From contig CAYQKY010000011.1 in assembly GCA_964418125.1 (NCBI GenBank), positions 32,064-96,063 of the forward strand: a DNA stretch of 64,000 nucleotides, written 5' to 3'. Under the pieces are notes generated by a model. It saw only the letters and a list, made by a program, of their open reading frames with translations. It did not search any database and had not been told where the DNA came from. The DNA comes from JACJXW01 sp964418125 (GTDB lineage: Bacteria; Bacteroidota; Bacteroidia; Chitinophagales; Saprospiraceae). Positions 1 through 8,860 of this stretch are shown in pieces; positions within the stretch are counted from its first letter, which is position 1, and every line of letters begins with the position of its first letter. The translations under genes and the position numbers were made by a program.

Positions 1-5
1 CTGTG

Positions 6-46
6 TTTTTGCCGATTGGCCGATAAAATCTGGCCATTGGCAAAAA
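6..46. terminator. Hairpin, probable terminator of an upstream gene
   Basis: Arms 11-21 (GCCGATTGGCC) and 32-41 (GGCCATTGGC) pair with one bulge. They are flanked by T5 on the left and A7 on the right, so the structure could terminate transcripts on either strand. The gene it serves lies outside the window. Confidence 0.5.
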
Positions 47-72
47 AACTACGGAAACTTTTAAACCTGATA

Positions 73-103
73 TTGTTTCCCTTGTTTTTTGCCTGTACAT
101 TTG
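73..103 (+). promoter_or_regulatory. Bacteroidota-type promoter of the efflux operon
   Basis: TTG at 73-75, 20 nt of spacer, then TACATTTG at 96-103, a full match to the Bacteroidota -7 consensus TAnnTTTG. Transcription would start near 110, giving a leader of about 130 nt. This argues against the in-frame start at 89 and for the ATG at 239. Confidence 0.55.
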
Positions 104-238
104 CACCGGACTGCGATAAGGGGCAATTCTGAAGCCTCCCAGGTAAGCCATTATCGGCTAACGGTTGGATACCCAACAATCCGAAACGGCTGGCCCAAAC
201 CACTCTGCAGTTCGCTAAGCCCAAACCAGACAGCGGGA

Positions 239-859
239 ATGGAATTGAAACAGCACATATTAAAGAAATCGTATGAGCTATTCATGCGGTATGGTATAAA
301 GAGTGTCACGATGGATGATATAGCCAGGGAACTGGGGATGTCAAAAAAAACGCTTTATCAGTACGTCGACAATAAGTCCGATCTGATCGAGCAGATCTTT
401 CACCAGCATACCGAGGAAGAGAAAACAGCGATCGAACGGATCCGAAGGAGTTCGGCCGACGCAGTAGATGAGATCCTGAAGATCGCCCGGTATGTAGTGG
501 AACAACTGCGGGAGCTTTCCTCAACGACGGTATACGACCTGCAGAAATACTATCCTAATACCTGGAAGCAGATGGAAGCCTTGCATCAACGCCATGTATA
601 TACCATCATTAAGGAAAACCTGGAGCGGGGTATCCGGCAAGGGGTCTACCGCTCCAACCTGAACCCGGATATCATTGCCAAACTGTATGTTGGCAAGACC
701 TCTCTGGTGGCGGACGAAGAGATGTTCCCGCTCCGGGAATACGATATCCGGGTATTATTCTGGGAATACATCAATTATCACATCCACGGTATCGCCTCTG
801 GTGAAGGGCGCCACCTGCTGGAGAAGTATAAAGCAGCCGAAAAGCAACAAGTAAAATAA
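239..859 (+). CDS. TetR/AcrR family transcriptional regulator
   Basis: A 206-residue one-domain repressor. The N-terminal helix-turn-helix is at about residues 22-45 (VTMDDIARELGMSKKTLYQY), the TetR_N signature; the rest is an all-helical ligand and dimer domain with no obvious specific ligand. The ATG at 239 is chosen because translation from 89 would add about 50 residues unlike any TetR and would begin inside the predicted promoter. Only 20 nt separate it from the tolC-like gene, so it is probably the first gene of the efflux operon and regulates it. The inducer is unknown. Confidence 0.88.
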   Translation: MELKQHILKKSYELFMRYGIKSVTMDDIARELGMSKKTLYQYVDNKSDLIEQIFHQHTEEEKTAIERIRRSSADAVDEILKIARYVVEQLRELSSTTVYDLQKYYPNTWKQMEALHQRHVYTIIKENLERGIRQGVYRSNLNPDIIAKLYVGKTSLVADEEMFPLREYDIRVLFWEYINYHIHGIASGEGRHLLEKYKAAEKQQVK

Positions 860-879
860 AAATTGAAAATATAAAACCA

Positions 880-2292
880 ATGCGTAAGATCTTAGGCTCG
901 ATTGTTCTACTCCTGCTGGCCTGGCCAGCGCTGGCGCAACAGCAAGCCCGGCAAATGACGCTGGATGACGCCATTCAGTACGCGCTTACGGAAAGTATCA
1001 AGATAAAAAATGCTCAGATCGCCATCGCTGATGCTGAAGAACAGATCATCGAGCGCCGGGCGGCCGGTATTCCGCAGCTCAATGGAAGCGTGCAATATAC
1101 CCACTACCTGCAGGTGCCCCGGCAGCCCCTCCCGGAGGGCTTCGATATTTTCAACATCTTCGGGCAGGCGCTGGCCGTAGACCTTTACGACCAGCTTTCC
1201 GAAGATACCCAGGCGGCGATCGACCAGGCCTTCCAGGGCTCCAACGGCGGCAGTGAAGACGGTATCGCCTTTTTCCTCAGGAACAACTTTACCGCCGGGC
1301 TCAACCTGGACGCCATGGTATTTGACGGCTCTTACTTCGTGGCCCTGCAGGCCGCCCGCGAATTCCGGAATTATACCCAGGTCGAATTCGCCACCCGGAA
1401 AAGGGAAGTGGAAAATGCCGTGATCGAAGCCTATCTGCCCGTCCTACTCATCCAGGAAAATGTAGAGTTGCTGGATAAGAACATTGCCAACCTCGAGAAG
1501 CTGCTCTTTGAAACAAAAGAACTATACAAAGCAGGTTTTGCCGAGCAGCTCGATATTGACCGGCAGGAATTATCCCTTTCCAACCTGCGGGTAGAGCGGG
1601 AGAACCTGGTGCGCCAAAAACAGGTGGCGATGGAGAACCTGAAGTTCAATATGGGCTATCCGCTGGATGAACCGCTGGTTATTGCCGATGACCTGGATAA
1701 GATGCTGATCGAGGCGAGCCCCGAATCCCTGGCCGAGCAGGTAGATGTCGGCCGCCGGCCGGAATATAAACTCCTCAACCAGGCCATTACCATGAACGAA
1801 CTCAACATAAAACTCAACAGGGCCGGCTACCTGCCTTCCCTTCGGGCATTCGGTACCTACCAGCAACAATATCAGGGCGACGATTTCCAAAGCGGATTCT
1901 GGGCGCCCTCAGCCTTCGTCGGCCTGAGCTTGAATGTGCCCATTTTTGACGGCCTCGACAAAAAGGCCAAAGTTCAAAGAGCCCGGCTTGACCTGGAATT
2001 GGCCAAAAACCAGAAGGAAGACCTGGAAAGGGCCATCACCCTGGAAGTCAAAAACGCCCGGACCAACTACCTCAATGCCGATCAGCGCCTGCAAAGCCAG
2101 AAGAAAAACCTGGAACTGGCGGAACGCATCTACAAAACCACACAGGTGAAATACCGCGAAGGGGTGGGCTCCAGCCTGGAAGTCACCCAGGCCGAACAAA
2201 GCCTGTATTCCTCGCAGAGCAACTACATGCAGGCGCTCTACGACCTGCTGCTGGCCAAGGCCCGCCTCGAAATGGCATTGGGTAATAACTAA
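880..2292 (+). CDS. TolC family outer-membrane efflux protein
   Basis: 470 residues with a signal peptide (about 1-20, ending ALAQQ) followed by two outer-membrane efflux (OEP) repeats rich in long helices, at about 25-240 and 290-465. The family forms a trimeric beta-barrel and periplasmic alpha-tunnel that carries drugs or other substrates from an inner-membrane pump out of the cell. It is the second gene of the tetR-tolC-adaptor-RND operon, with the adaptor gene starting 26 nt downstream. Length is normal for the family. Substrate specificity cannot be read from the sequence. Confidence 0.9.
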   Translation: MRKILGSIVLLLLAWPALAQQQARQMTLDDAIQYALTESIKIKNAQIAIADAEEQIIERRAAGIPQLNGSVQYTHYLQVPRQPLPEGFDIFNIFGQALAVDLYDQLSEDTQAAIDQAFQGSNGGSEDGIAFFLRNNFTAGLNLDAMVFDGSYFVALQAAREFRNYTQVEFATRKREVENAVIEAYLPVLLIQENVELLDKNIANLEKLLFETKELYKAGFAEQLDIDRQELSLSNLRVERENLVRQKQVAMENLKFNMGYPLDEPLVIADDLDKMLIEASPESLAEQVDVGRRPEYKLLNQAITMNELNIKLNRAGYLPSLRAFGTYQQQYQGDDFQSGFWAPSAFVGLSLNVPIFDGLDKKAKVQRARLDLELAKNQKEDLERAITLEVKNARTNYLNADQRLQSQKKNLELAERIYKTTQVKYREGVGSSLEVTQAEQSLYSSQSNYMQALYDLLLAKARLEMALGNN

Positions 2293-2318
2293 TTCCACTA
2301 ATCAGAAAAAAAACAACC

Positions 2319-3497
2319 ATGAAATACCTCATTCCTTTATTTGTCCTTGTCACTTTTCTGGGGGCCTGCAGCCAGAGCCCCGCTTCCGAGACTCCGGAAA
2401 CCCTGGAGGGAAAACGCGCCCTGCTTAAAGAAAAGCAGATGGAACTGAAAGAGGTCAGTAACCAGATCGCCCAGTTGGAAAAGGAGATCGCCGAACTGGA
2501 CCCCCAGGCTACCGCCAAGGCCCGCCGCCTGGTGACTACCGGAACGGTTCAGCGAACGGACTTCAGGCACTTTGTCGAGATACAGGGCTCGGTACAGGCC
2601 GATGACTATGTCGAAGTCACCAGTGAAACGGCTGGCCGCATCCTGCGCCTGACGGCAAAAGAGGGAGATTATGTCCGTGCCGGCCAACTTATTGGCGAGC
2701 TGGACCTGGAACAGCTCAGGAAGCAGATCGCAGAGGTGGAAAAATCACTGGAACTGGCTAAAACCGTCTACGAACGCCAGAAGCGCCTCTGGGAACAAAA
2801 CATCGGCTCCGAGATCCAGTACCTGGAAGCCAAAAACGGAAAGGAACGGCTGGAAAAAAGCCTGGAAACCCTGCGACACCAGCTTACCAAATCCAAAGTT
2901 TATGCACCGGCCTCCGGAGTAGTGGAGCGCGAGCTGTTACAGGCGGGAGAACTGGCCATGCCCGGCGCGCCCATCCTGCAGATCCTCAACCCCAATAAGC
3001 TGAAGGTCGTGGCTTCTGTTCCTGAAACTTATCTCCGGGCCGTCAAACGCGGAGAAACGGTGAAGGTGAATTTTCCCGCTCTCGGCCTGGAGCAGGAAGC
3101 AAGGGTCTCCCTTATTGGAACTTCCATAGACCCGGCCAACCGCACATTCGAAGTAGAGGCTGATATACAAAACCAGAACGGCCTGCTGAAGCCGAACCTC
3201 CTGGCAGTCATGCTCATAAAGGATGAGGAGCAGAAAGACGTTGTATCCATCCCCCAGGAAATGGTCCAGCAGGAGGTGAGCGGGAAGGATTTCGTCTATA
3301 TCAAAGGAGAAGCGGAAGATGGCCCTGTCGCTCAGAAGGTGTATGTCAAAACGGGAAAAAGCTACAACGGTAATGTCGTCATTGAGAAAGGCCTCGAAGG
3401 CGGCGAAGAGCTTATCCTGGAAGGCGCCCGGGGCCTGGCAGAGAATGAACCTATCAAAATCCAGAATGATGACCAGCGCCTGGGGCAGAATGGTTAA
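2319..3497 (+). CDS. RND efflux periplasmic adaptor (membrane-fusion lipoprotein)
   Basis: 392 residues. A lipobox (FLGAC, Cys17) predicts a lipid anchor in the periplasm. An extra heptad-rich coiled coil (about 28-60) precedes the usual adaptor fold: a lipoyl-like half (about 85-125, with VRAGQLIGELD), a helical hairpin (about 130-185), the second lipoyl half (YAPASGVVERELLQAGE), then beta-barrel and membrane-proximal domains. The family bridges the RND pump and TolC. The short N-terminal coiled coil is unusual against AcrA and may help oligomerise or reach the cell wall; that is inference. The RND gene follows after 171 nt. Confidence 0.88.
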   Translation: MKYLIPLFVLVTFLGACSQSPASETPETLEGKRALLKEKQMELKEVSNQIAQLEKEIAELDPQATAKARRLVTTGTVQRTDFRHFVEIQGSVQADDYVEVTSETAGRILRLTAKEGDYVRAGQLIGELDLEQLRKQIAEVEKSLELAKTVYERQKRLWEQNIGSEIQYLEAKNGKERLEKSLETLRHQLTKSKVYAPASGVVERELLQAGELAMPGAPILQILNPNKLKVVASVPETYLRAVKRGETVKVNFPALGLEQEARVSLIGTSIDPANRTFEVEADIQNQNGLLKPNLLAVMLIKDEEQKDVVSIPQEMVQQEVSGKDFVYIKGEAEDGPVAQKVYVKTGKSYNGNVVIEKGLEGGEELILEGARGLAENEPIKIQNDDQRLGQNG

Positions 3498-3602
3498 ATG
3501 GTTGATTGAGTTACCTCTCGACAAGCTCAGGGTAAAATTGGGTTGATTATGCCGGCGCCAGAAAAGCGCTTCCCAATAGTCACCCCTTTCGCCTGAATCA
3601 AC

Positions 3603-3660
3603 CAATCACACCAATCAACCAATCACACCAATCAACCAATCACACCAATCAACTAATCAC
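3603..3660. repeat. 17-bp tandem repeat before the RND permease gene
   Basis: Three exact copies of CAATCACACCAATCAAC (3603-3619, 3620-3636, 3637-3653) plus a partial fourth unit, ending 8 nt before the permease start codon. Each unit is itself an 8+9 composite of the CCAATCA motif that reappears upstream of tadA at 20098-20137. Confidence 0.95.
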
Positions 3661-3668
3661 CCATACCA

Positions 3669-6600
3669 ATGGCTGAAGAAAAGAAAAAGAAAAAAGGGCT
3701 CAGAGAGTTCGGCCTGTCCTCTCTGGCCGTCGATAACGGGACCAGCGTTTTTATCCTTACGCTGATGATCTTCATTTTCGGTATCCAGGCCTATCAGAAC
3801 ATGCCGAAGGAGCAGTTCCCGGAAGTAGACTGGCCAACAGTTTATGTCAATACGCCCTACTTCGGCAACTCCGCCGCCGACATTGAGAACCTGGTCACCC
3901 GGCCTATCGAGAAGGAGTTGCAGTCGATCACCGGTATTAAAAATATACGGTCGACTTCCATTCAGGACTTCTCGGTGATCACTGCTGAATTCGAGGCCGA
4001 TATGGACCTGGATGAATCGGTACGCAAAGTGAAGGACGCTGTAGATAAGGCAAAGAGCGAGCTGCCCTCCGACCTCGACCAGGATCCGCAGGTCCTGGAC
4101 ATCAACCTGTCGGAGATCCCTATCGTGACCATCAACATTTCCGGCGAGTATTCCAATGACGAGCTGCGCCATTTCGCAGAGTACCTGGAAGACGAGATCG
4201 AACAGCTGGACGAGATCTCCAGCGTGGAGATCCGCGGCGCTTTGGAACGGGAAGTCAAGGTCGATGTGGACCTGCTCAAAATGGAGGCCCGGCAGGTGAG
4301 TTACGGAGATATTGAGAACGCCATCGCCACGGAAAACATCACCATGTCGGGAGGAGAGTTGCTCAACGATGAGTTCCGCCGCGCCATCCGTGTGAAAGGG
4401 GAATTCCAGGACGTCAGCGAGTTGGAAAATATGATCGTCAAAAGTGAAAACCAGCAGCCGATCTACCTCAAGGATATCGCTTCGGTCATTTACGGATATA
4501 AGGACCCGACCAGCATCGCCCGTTCGGATGGTTTGCCGGTGATCTCCCTGGATGTCATCAAGCGGCAGGGAGAAAACCTGCTCGATGCCGCCGATAAGAT
4601 CAAGGTGATCGTCGACGAAGCCCGGCAGGAATTGCCGGACGACCTCAAGATCAGCCTGTTCAATGACCAGTCGGTCAATACCCGCAACGAGGTGAACAAC
4701 CTGGAGAACAGCATCATCTCCGGGGTGATCCTGGTCGTCCTGGTCCTGCTCTTCTTCCTGGGCCTGCGCAATGCCTTGTTCGTCGGCCTGGCCATTCCGC
4801 TGTCTATGCTGATGGGGATCCTTTTCCTGTCGCTGACCGGAGTGACAATGAACATCGTGGTGCTGTTCTCCCTCATTCTTGCCCTCGGCCTTCTGGTGGA
4901 TAATGCCATCGTTCTGGTGGAGAATATTTACCGGTACATGCAGGAGGGGTACAATGGGTGGGAGGCGGCCAAATACGGCGCCGGCGAGATCGCCATGCCG
5001 ATCATCGCTTCCACGGCCACTACCCTGGCGGCCTTCCTGCCGCTGGCCTTCTGGCCGGGCATCATGGGCGAGTTCATGAAATACATGCCCATAACGCTGA
5101 TCATCGTTCTGACCTCCTCGCTTTTTGTAGCGCTGGTCATCAATACGGTCTTCACCTCCCGTTTCATGAAGGTGGACGAGCGAGCCAATGAGGCCGCTGT
5201 ACGCCGCCGCCGCCGGAATACCGTCCTGATATCTTCTGCCGTAATGGCCGGCCTGGCCGTGATCCTTCACTTCGCCGGGATGCTGGCCGGGCGCAACTTT
5301 CTGGCCATTGGCGTCGGGATCATTCTGCTCAACTGGTTCGTCCTCAGGCCGTCGGCATTCGCCTTCCAGAACCGTTTCCTGCCCGTACTGGAAAACGTAT
5401 ACGACCGTTTTGTCCGTGGGGCCCTGGCCATGCCCGGCACGATCTTCGGCGGTACTTTTGTATTGCTTTTTGCCGCTATTGCCCTGCTGGCCGTCAACTC
5501 GCCCAAGGTGATCTTTTTCCCCTCGGCAGACCCTCTTTATATCAATGTTTTCGTGGAGCTTCCCCTGGGTAAAGACATCGAGGCGACCAATCGGATCACA
5601 CGCGAACTGGAGCAGAGGGTTCAGAAAGTAGTGGAACCCTATTCCGGGATCGTAGAGGCCGTCCTGACCCAGATCGGGGAGAACACCTCCGACCCGAATA
5701 CGCCGCCTGAGCCGGGAGCTTCCCCGCATAAGGCCCGCCTGACGGTCTCCTTCGTTCCCGCTAACGAGCGCGGAGATATTTCTACCTTCGATATCATGGA
5801 GCAGATCCGGGAAGCCGTCCGTGGCATTCCGGGCGTAAAGATCACGGTGGATAAAAATGCTGACGGCCCTTCTGCCGGAAAACCGATCAACCTTGAAATC
5901 CAGGGAGAGGATATTGACCGGCTGGCGCTTCTTTCTGAAGACCTTATCAAGTTCTTCAACAGCAAGAATATCCCGGGGGTCGAAGAGCTGCAGGCGGATG
6001 TGAAGATCGGGAAACCGGAACTCATTGTCAATGTCGACCGGGAAGCGGCGCGCCGGTATGAGGTGTCAACTTATGATATCGCCAATTCCATCCGGACTTC
6101 CGTCTACGGCAGGGAAGTCTCCAAATTCAAGGAGGGCGAAGATGAATATCCCATTTTTGTCCGCCTCGATGAATCCTACCGCAATGATATTGACAACCTG
6201 CTGAACCAGAAGATCACCTTCCGAAGCCCGGCTACCGGCCGGATCTCTCAGGTGCCCATTTCGGCAGTGGCCGATGTTAAGTTCACATCTACCTACAGCT
6301 CGATCAAGCGCAAGGACCTGGACCGGGTGATCACCATCTACTCCAATGTCCTGGAAGGTTACAATGCCAATGAGATCATCGAGGAAATGAAAAGCTGGAT
6401 GGAACAGTACCCCTTACCTCAGGGGTATACCTATGAGTTTACCGGCGAACAGCAACAACAGGCGGAAGATATGGGCTTTCTCAACCTGGCATTCCTCATC
6501 GCCCTGTTCTCTATCTTTCTCATTATCGTTGCCCAGTTCAACTCAGTGACCTCCCCCTTCATCATCATCCTGTCGGTGCTCTTCAGTACCATTGGCGTAT

Positions 6601-7124
6601 TCCTTGGATATGCCTTTACCGGCCGGGATATCTCGGTGATCTTTACCGGAGTGGGGATTATTTCCCTGGCTGGTGTGGTGGTGAACAATGCCATTGTGCT
6701 GATCGATTACGCCAACCTGCTGATCAAACGCCGAAAAGAGGAGTTGGGGTATGATGGGAACCAGGAGTTGTCTTTCGATGAGATGAAGGAGGCTATCGTC
6801 CGGGCCGGAGCAACACGCCTGCGGCCGGTACTGCTCACGGCAATTACCACTGTCCTCGGCCTGATCCCGCTGGCCGTTGGCTTCAACTTCAACTTCTTTA
6901 CCCTGATCACCGACCTGGACCCGCAGATATTTATCGGCGGAGATAATACCGCGATCTGGGGGCCAATGGCCTGGACCGTCATCTACGGCCTGATCTTCGC
7001 CACCTTCCTGACCCTGATCGTAGTGCCGGTGATGTACTGGCTGGCCTACCGCCTGAAGCAGGGGGTACTAAAACTTTTCCGGGGCGGAGAGCAACAAGAA
7101 GATACTGCCGTATCTACCCTGTAA
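3669..7124 (+). CDS. RND family efflux permease (AcrB/HAE1-like)
   Basis: 1151 residues, somewhat longer than AcrB (1049). The order is TM1 (about 24-42), the first periplasmic porter and docking half, TM2-TM6 (about 350-500), TM7 near 590, the second periplasmic half, and TM8-TM12 (about 935-1130). The TM4 proton-relay motif reads GLLVDNAIVLVEN: the first Asp of the AcrB Asp-Asp pair is kept and the second is Asn, a variant I recall as common in Bacteroidota HAE1-like pumps. An insert with a basic patch (VRRRRRN) lies between TM6 and TM7. It is the last gene of the operon and the proton-driven motor of the tripartite pump. Substrate unknown. Confidence 0.92.
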   Translation: MAEEKKKKKGLREFGLSSLAVDNGTSVFILTLMIFIFGIQAYQNMPKEQFPEVDWPTVYVNTPYFGNSAADIENLVTRPIEKELQSITGIKNIRSTSIQDFSVITAEFEADMDLDESVRKVKDAVDKAKSELPSDLDQDPQVLDINLSEIPIVTINISGEYSNDELRHFAEYLEDEIEQLDEISSVEIRGALEREVKVDVDLLKMEARQVSYGDIENAIATENITMSGGELLNDEFRRAIRVKGEFQDVSELENMIVKSENQQPIYLKDIASVIYGYKDPTSIARSDGLPVISLDVIKRQGENLLDAADKIKVIVDEARQELPDDLKISLFNDQSVNTRNEVNNLENSIISGVILVVLVLLFFLGLRNALFVGLAIPLSMLMGILFLSLTGVTMNIVVLFSLILALGLLVDNAIVLVENIYRYMQEGYNGWEAAKYGAGEIAMPIIASTATTLAAFLPLAFWPGIMGEFMKYMPITLIIVLTSSLFVALVINTVFTSRFMKVDERANEAAVRRRRRNTVLISSAVMAGLAVILHFAGMLAGRNFLAIGVGIILLNWFVLRPSAFAFQNRFLPVLENVYDRFVRGALAMPGTIFGGTFVLLFAAIALLAVNSPKVIFFPSADPLYINVFVELPLGKDIEATNRITRELEQRVQKVVEPYSGIVEAVLTQIGENTSDPNTPPEPGASPHKARLTVSFVPANERGDISTFDIMEQIREAVRGIPGVKITVDKNADGPSAGKPINLEIQGEDIDRLALLSEDLIKFFNSKNIPGVEELQADVKIGKPELIVNVDREAARRYEVSTYDIANSIRTSVYGREVSKFKEGEDEYPIFVRLDESYRNDIDNLLNQKITFRSPATGRISQVPISAVADVKFTSTYSSIKRKDLDRVITIYSNVLEGYNANEIIEEMKSWMEQYPLPQGYTYEFTGEQQQQAEDMGFLNLAFLIALFSIFLIIVAQFNSVTSPFIIILSVLFSTIGVFLGYAFTGRDISVIFTGVGIISLAGVVVNNAIVLIDYANLLIKRRKEELGYDGNQELSFDEMKEAIVRAGATRLRPVLLTAITTVLGLIPLAVGFNFNFFTLITDLDPQIFIGGDNTAIWGPMAWTVIYGLIFATFLTLIVVPVMYWLAYRLKQGVLKLFRGGEQQEDTAVSTL

Positions 7125-7132
7125 GATGTGGA

Positions 7133-7177
7133 AACCTGGAGCCTCCCGAATTAAAAAAACGCGCAAGGCTCCAGGTT
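7133..7177 (+). terminator. 12-bp inverted repeat after the efflux operon
   Basis: AACCTGGAGCCT at 7133-7144 pairs perfectly with AGGCTCCAGGTT at 7166-7177 across a 21-nt loop, 9 nt past the permease stop. There is no U tract, so it may be an mRNA 3'-end stabiliser rather than a classical terminator. Confidence 0.55.
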
Positions 7178-7408
7178 ACTATGTCACAAATTTTAATTTA
7201 TTGGCCGGAAAAGTTCGAATGCATTTTTTTGCTTTGTAGATGCCCGGTAAATTGATGATGGGCCAACAACGCCCGGCGCGTTGAAACAACCAATAATGCC
7301 CGGATTGTGGGAGCATTGGAAAACAAGAGGTGAATTCGTTTACAGCTCTCAGGAAATGCTCCCCAATCCTTAAGAACTTAGTGTTGTTCATAGTGTTTGT
7401 TTATCGTT

Positions 7409-7447
7409 AGGCCCCTGTTGTGCACACATAACAGGGCCTTTTCTTTT
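7409..7447 (+). terminator. Rho-independent terminator
   Basis: AGGCCCCTGTT (7409-7419) pairs with AACAGGGCCT (7430-7439) with one bulged C, followed directly by TTTTCTTTT. Its right arm overlaps the left outer arm of the hairpin element at 7435-7493, so the two structures cannot form together. Confidence 0.7.
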
Positions 7448-7493
7448 CGGACGGGTTACATTTATGTGGCCCGTAATAATGAAAAGAATGGCC
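7435..7493 (+). repeat. Three-copy structured hairpin element, copy A
   Basis: The inner stem is 11 bp: ACGGGTTACAT (7451-7461), a TT loop, ATGTGGCCCGT (7464-7474), with two G-U pairs. The outer stem pairs GGCC..TTCTTTTC with GAAAAGAATGGCC (7481-7493). Related copies lie at 33881-33937 and 46888-46963. pdxH starts 68 nt downstream. Confidence 0.6.
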
Positions 7494-7561
7494 GGAACAG
7501 CCTGCAAAAAAAGCTTTAAACCGCAAGGCGCCCTCCTCTGTTGTGAGACTAAACAATTCAC

Positions 7562-8212
7562 ATGTTACAGGATATAGGTAATCTGAGAAAGGACTATGGG
7601 GCCGATACGCTTGAACTGGGCGACGTCAAAAAGGACCCCCTCCAGCAGTTCAGCAGTTGGTTCGAAGAAGCGCTGGCGGCTCAGGTGCCGGAACCGAATG
7701 CCATGACACTGGCAACCGCCACTTCTGATGGATTGCCTTCCGCCCGTATCGTTCTGCTGAAAGGGGTGGATGAGCAGCAGGGGTTCGTCTTTTTCACCAA
7801 CTATGACAGCCGCAAGGGTAAAGTGCTGGCCCGAAACCCCCGGGCAGCCCTCGTTTTTCTGTGGCACGGATTGCAGCGGCAGGTGCGGGTAGAAGGACAG
7901 GTGGAAAAAGTGAGCAGAAAAGAGTCAGAAGAATATTTCCAGTCGCGCCCTAAGGGGAGCCAGATCGGCGCCTGGGCCTCCCCGCAGAGCCGGGCCATCA
8001 CAGAACGGGAAGAACTCGAGAGAAAAGTAGCCGAATTGGAAAAACAGTACGCGGAAGCTGAATACCTGCCCTTGCCACCGAACTGGGGCGGCTTTCGGGT
8101 GCGTCCCACGCTCATCGAGTTCTGGCAGGGTCGTTCCAACCGCCTGCACGACCGCATTCAGTATACGCTGCAGGCAGAAGGCAGCTGGAAGATAGAAAGA
8201 TTGGCGCCCTGA
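7562..8212 (+). CDS. pdxH: Pyridoxamine 5'-phosphate oxidase
   Basis: 216 residues, normal length. It oxidises pyridoxamine or pyridoxine 5'-phosphate to pyridoxal 5'-phosphate with FMN and oxygen, the last step of vitamin B6 synthesis and salvage. Family features are the FMN-binding split barrel (AMTLATATSDGLPSARIVLLKG, start of a longer block near residues 47-68; FTNYDSRKG near 79), the substrate-side segment SRPKGSQIGAWASPQS and the C-terminal dimerisation region WGGFRVRPTLIEFWQGRSNR with RLHDR. It stands alone; pdxJ of the same pathway is 33 kb away in this window. A large inverted repeat separates it from the convergent bacilliredoxin gene. Confidence 0.95.
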   Translation: MLQDIGNLRKDYGADTLELGDVKKDPLQQFSSWFEEALAAQVPEPNAMTLATATSDGLPSARIVLLKGVDEQQGFVFFTNYDSRKGKVLARNPRAALVFLWHGLQRQVRVEGQVEKVSRKESEEYFQSRPKGSQIGAWASPQSRAITEREELERKVAELEKQYAEAEYLPLPPNWGGFRVRPTLIEFWQGRSNRLHDRIQYTLQAEGSWKIERLAP

Positions 8213-8358
8213 GACGCCTCGAAGGCCCGCGTAGCCGTTGGTTAATTCCTGAGGGCAATCTCAGGGCTTGTTTCCCTGACACAGATAGGGCCAGGCTCAA
8301 CAGAGCCTGCGGGCAAATACCCGGCAAAAATGAAACCGTTGCGGCCAGGGGCTGGAGC

Positions 8359-8411
8359 TGTCCGTTTTTTGTTGCAGGGCCGCCACCCTGAGGCGCAACA
8401 AAAAACGGACA
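8359..8411. terminator. Bidirectional terminator between pdxH and the bacilliredoxin gene
   Basis: A perfect 17-bp inverted repeat (TGTCCGTTTTTTGTTGC at 8359-8375; complement at 8395-8411) with a 19-nt loop lies between convergent genes. The T6 and A6 runs sit inside the arms rather than after them, so it is not a canonical U-tract terminator. Confidence 0.65.
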
Positions 8412-8416
8412 AAAAT

Positions 8417-8830
8417 TCAACAATACCGGTCGAATGCCATTTTCAGGTTGGCGGCGATGATCTCCGCCGAACGGCCTTCAATGTGGTGGCGCTCCAGGAA
8501 GTGCACCAGCTTGCCGTCCTTGAAAAGGGCAATAGAGGGAGAAGAAGGCGGGTACGGCAGCATGTATTCGCGCGCACGGCTCGTGGCGGCCTGGTCTACG
8601 CCGGCGAATACCGTCACCAAACGGTTCGGCTTCTTTTCGTGCTGTATGGCCAGCTTGGCGCCCGGGCGGGCATTGGCCGCGGCGCATCCACAGACGGAAT
8701 TGACCACTACCATAACGGTGCCTTCGCTGTTGTCGAGCGTCTCATCTACTTGTTCGGCCGTTTTCAGGCTTTCAAAACCATGGTTGGTCAGGTCCTCGGC
8801 CATCGGCGTCGTCAGTTCAACTGGGTACAT
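8417..8830 (-). CDS. BrxA/BrxB family bacilliredoxin
   Basis: 137 residues with a thioredoxin-like fold. The CGC redox motif (NSVCGCAAANARPG, Cys47 and Cys49) is diagnostic for the YphP/YqiW family, which removes bacillithiol from oxidised proteins or acts as a disulfide isomerase. The C-terminal half (SPSIALFKDGKLVHFLERHHIEG) carries the cis-Pro and the remaining strands. Full length. It is monocistronic, convergent with pdxH. Whether this organism makes bacillithiol cannot be judged here, so the thiol partner is open. Confidence 0.9.
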   Translation of the reverse strand: MYPVELTTPMAEDLTNHGFESLKTAEQVDETLDNSEGTVMVVVNSVCGCAAANARPGAKLAIQHEKKPNRLVTVFAGVDQAATSRAREYMLPYPPSSPSIALFKDGKLVHFLERHHIEGRSAEIIAANLKMAFDRYC

Positions 8831-8852
8831 ATCGTCGTTCGTTTATTTTTTA

Positions 8853-8860
8853 CAAAATTA
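8853..8860 (-). promoter_or_regulatory. Possible -7 box of the bacilliredoxin gene
   Basis: Read on the minus strand this is TAATTTTG, matching TAnnTTTG, 22 nt upstream of the start codon. No convincing -33 TTG was seen. Confidence 0.35.

Larger units (their letters stand above)
7125..7561. other. Non-coding stretch between the RND gene and pdxH
   Basis: 437 nt without a supportable gene. It holds a 12-bp inverted repeat just after the permease stop, about 230 nt with no recognised content, a U-tract terminator at 7409-7447 and copy A of a three-copy hairpin element (7435-7493). The terminator is nearly 300 nt past the permease stop, so a short independent transcript could end there. Confidence 0.7.

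Noticed and set aside
89..238. N-terminal extension of the TetR gene
   Set aside because: The first 50 codons have no family similarity and overlap the predicted promoter at 73-103.
3657..5729. 690-codon open frame on the minus strand
   Set aside because: Antisense shadow of the RND permease; composition (many His, Gln, Asp runs) is not that of a real protein.
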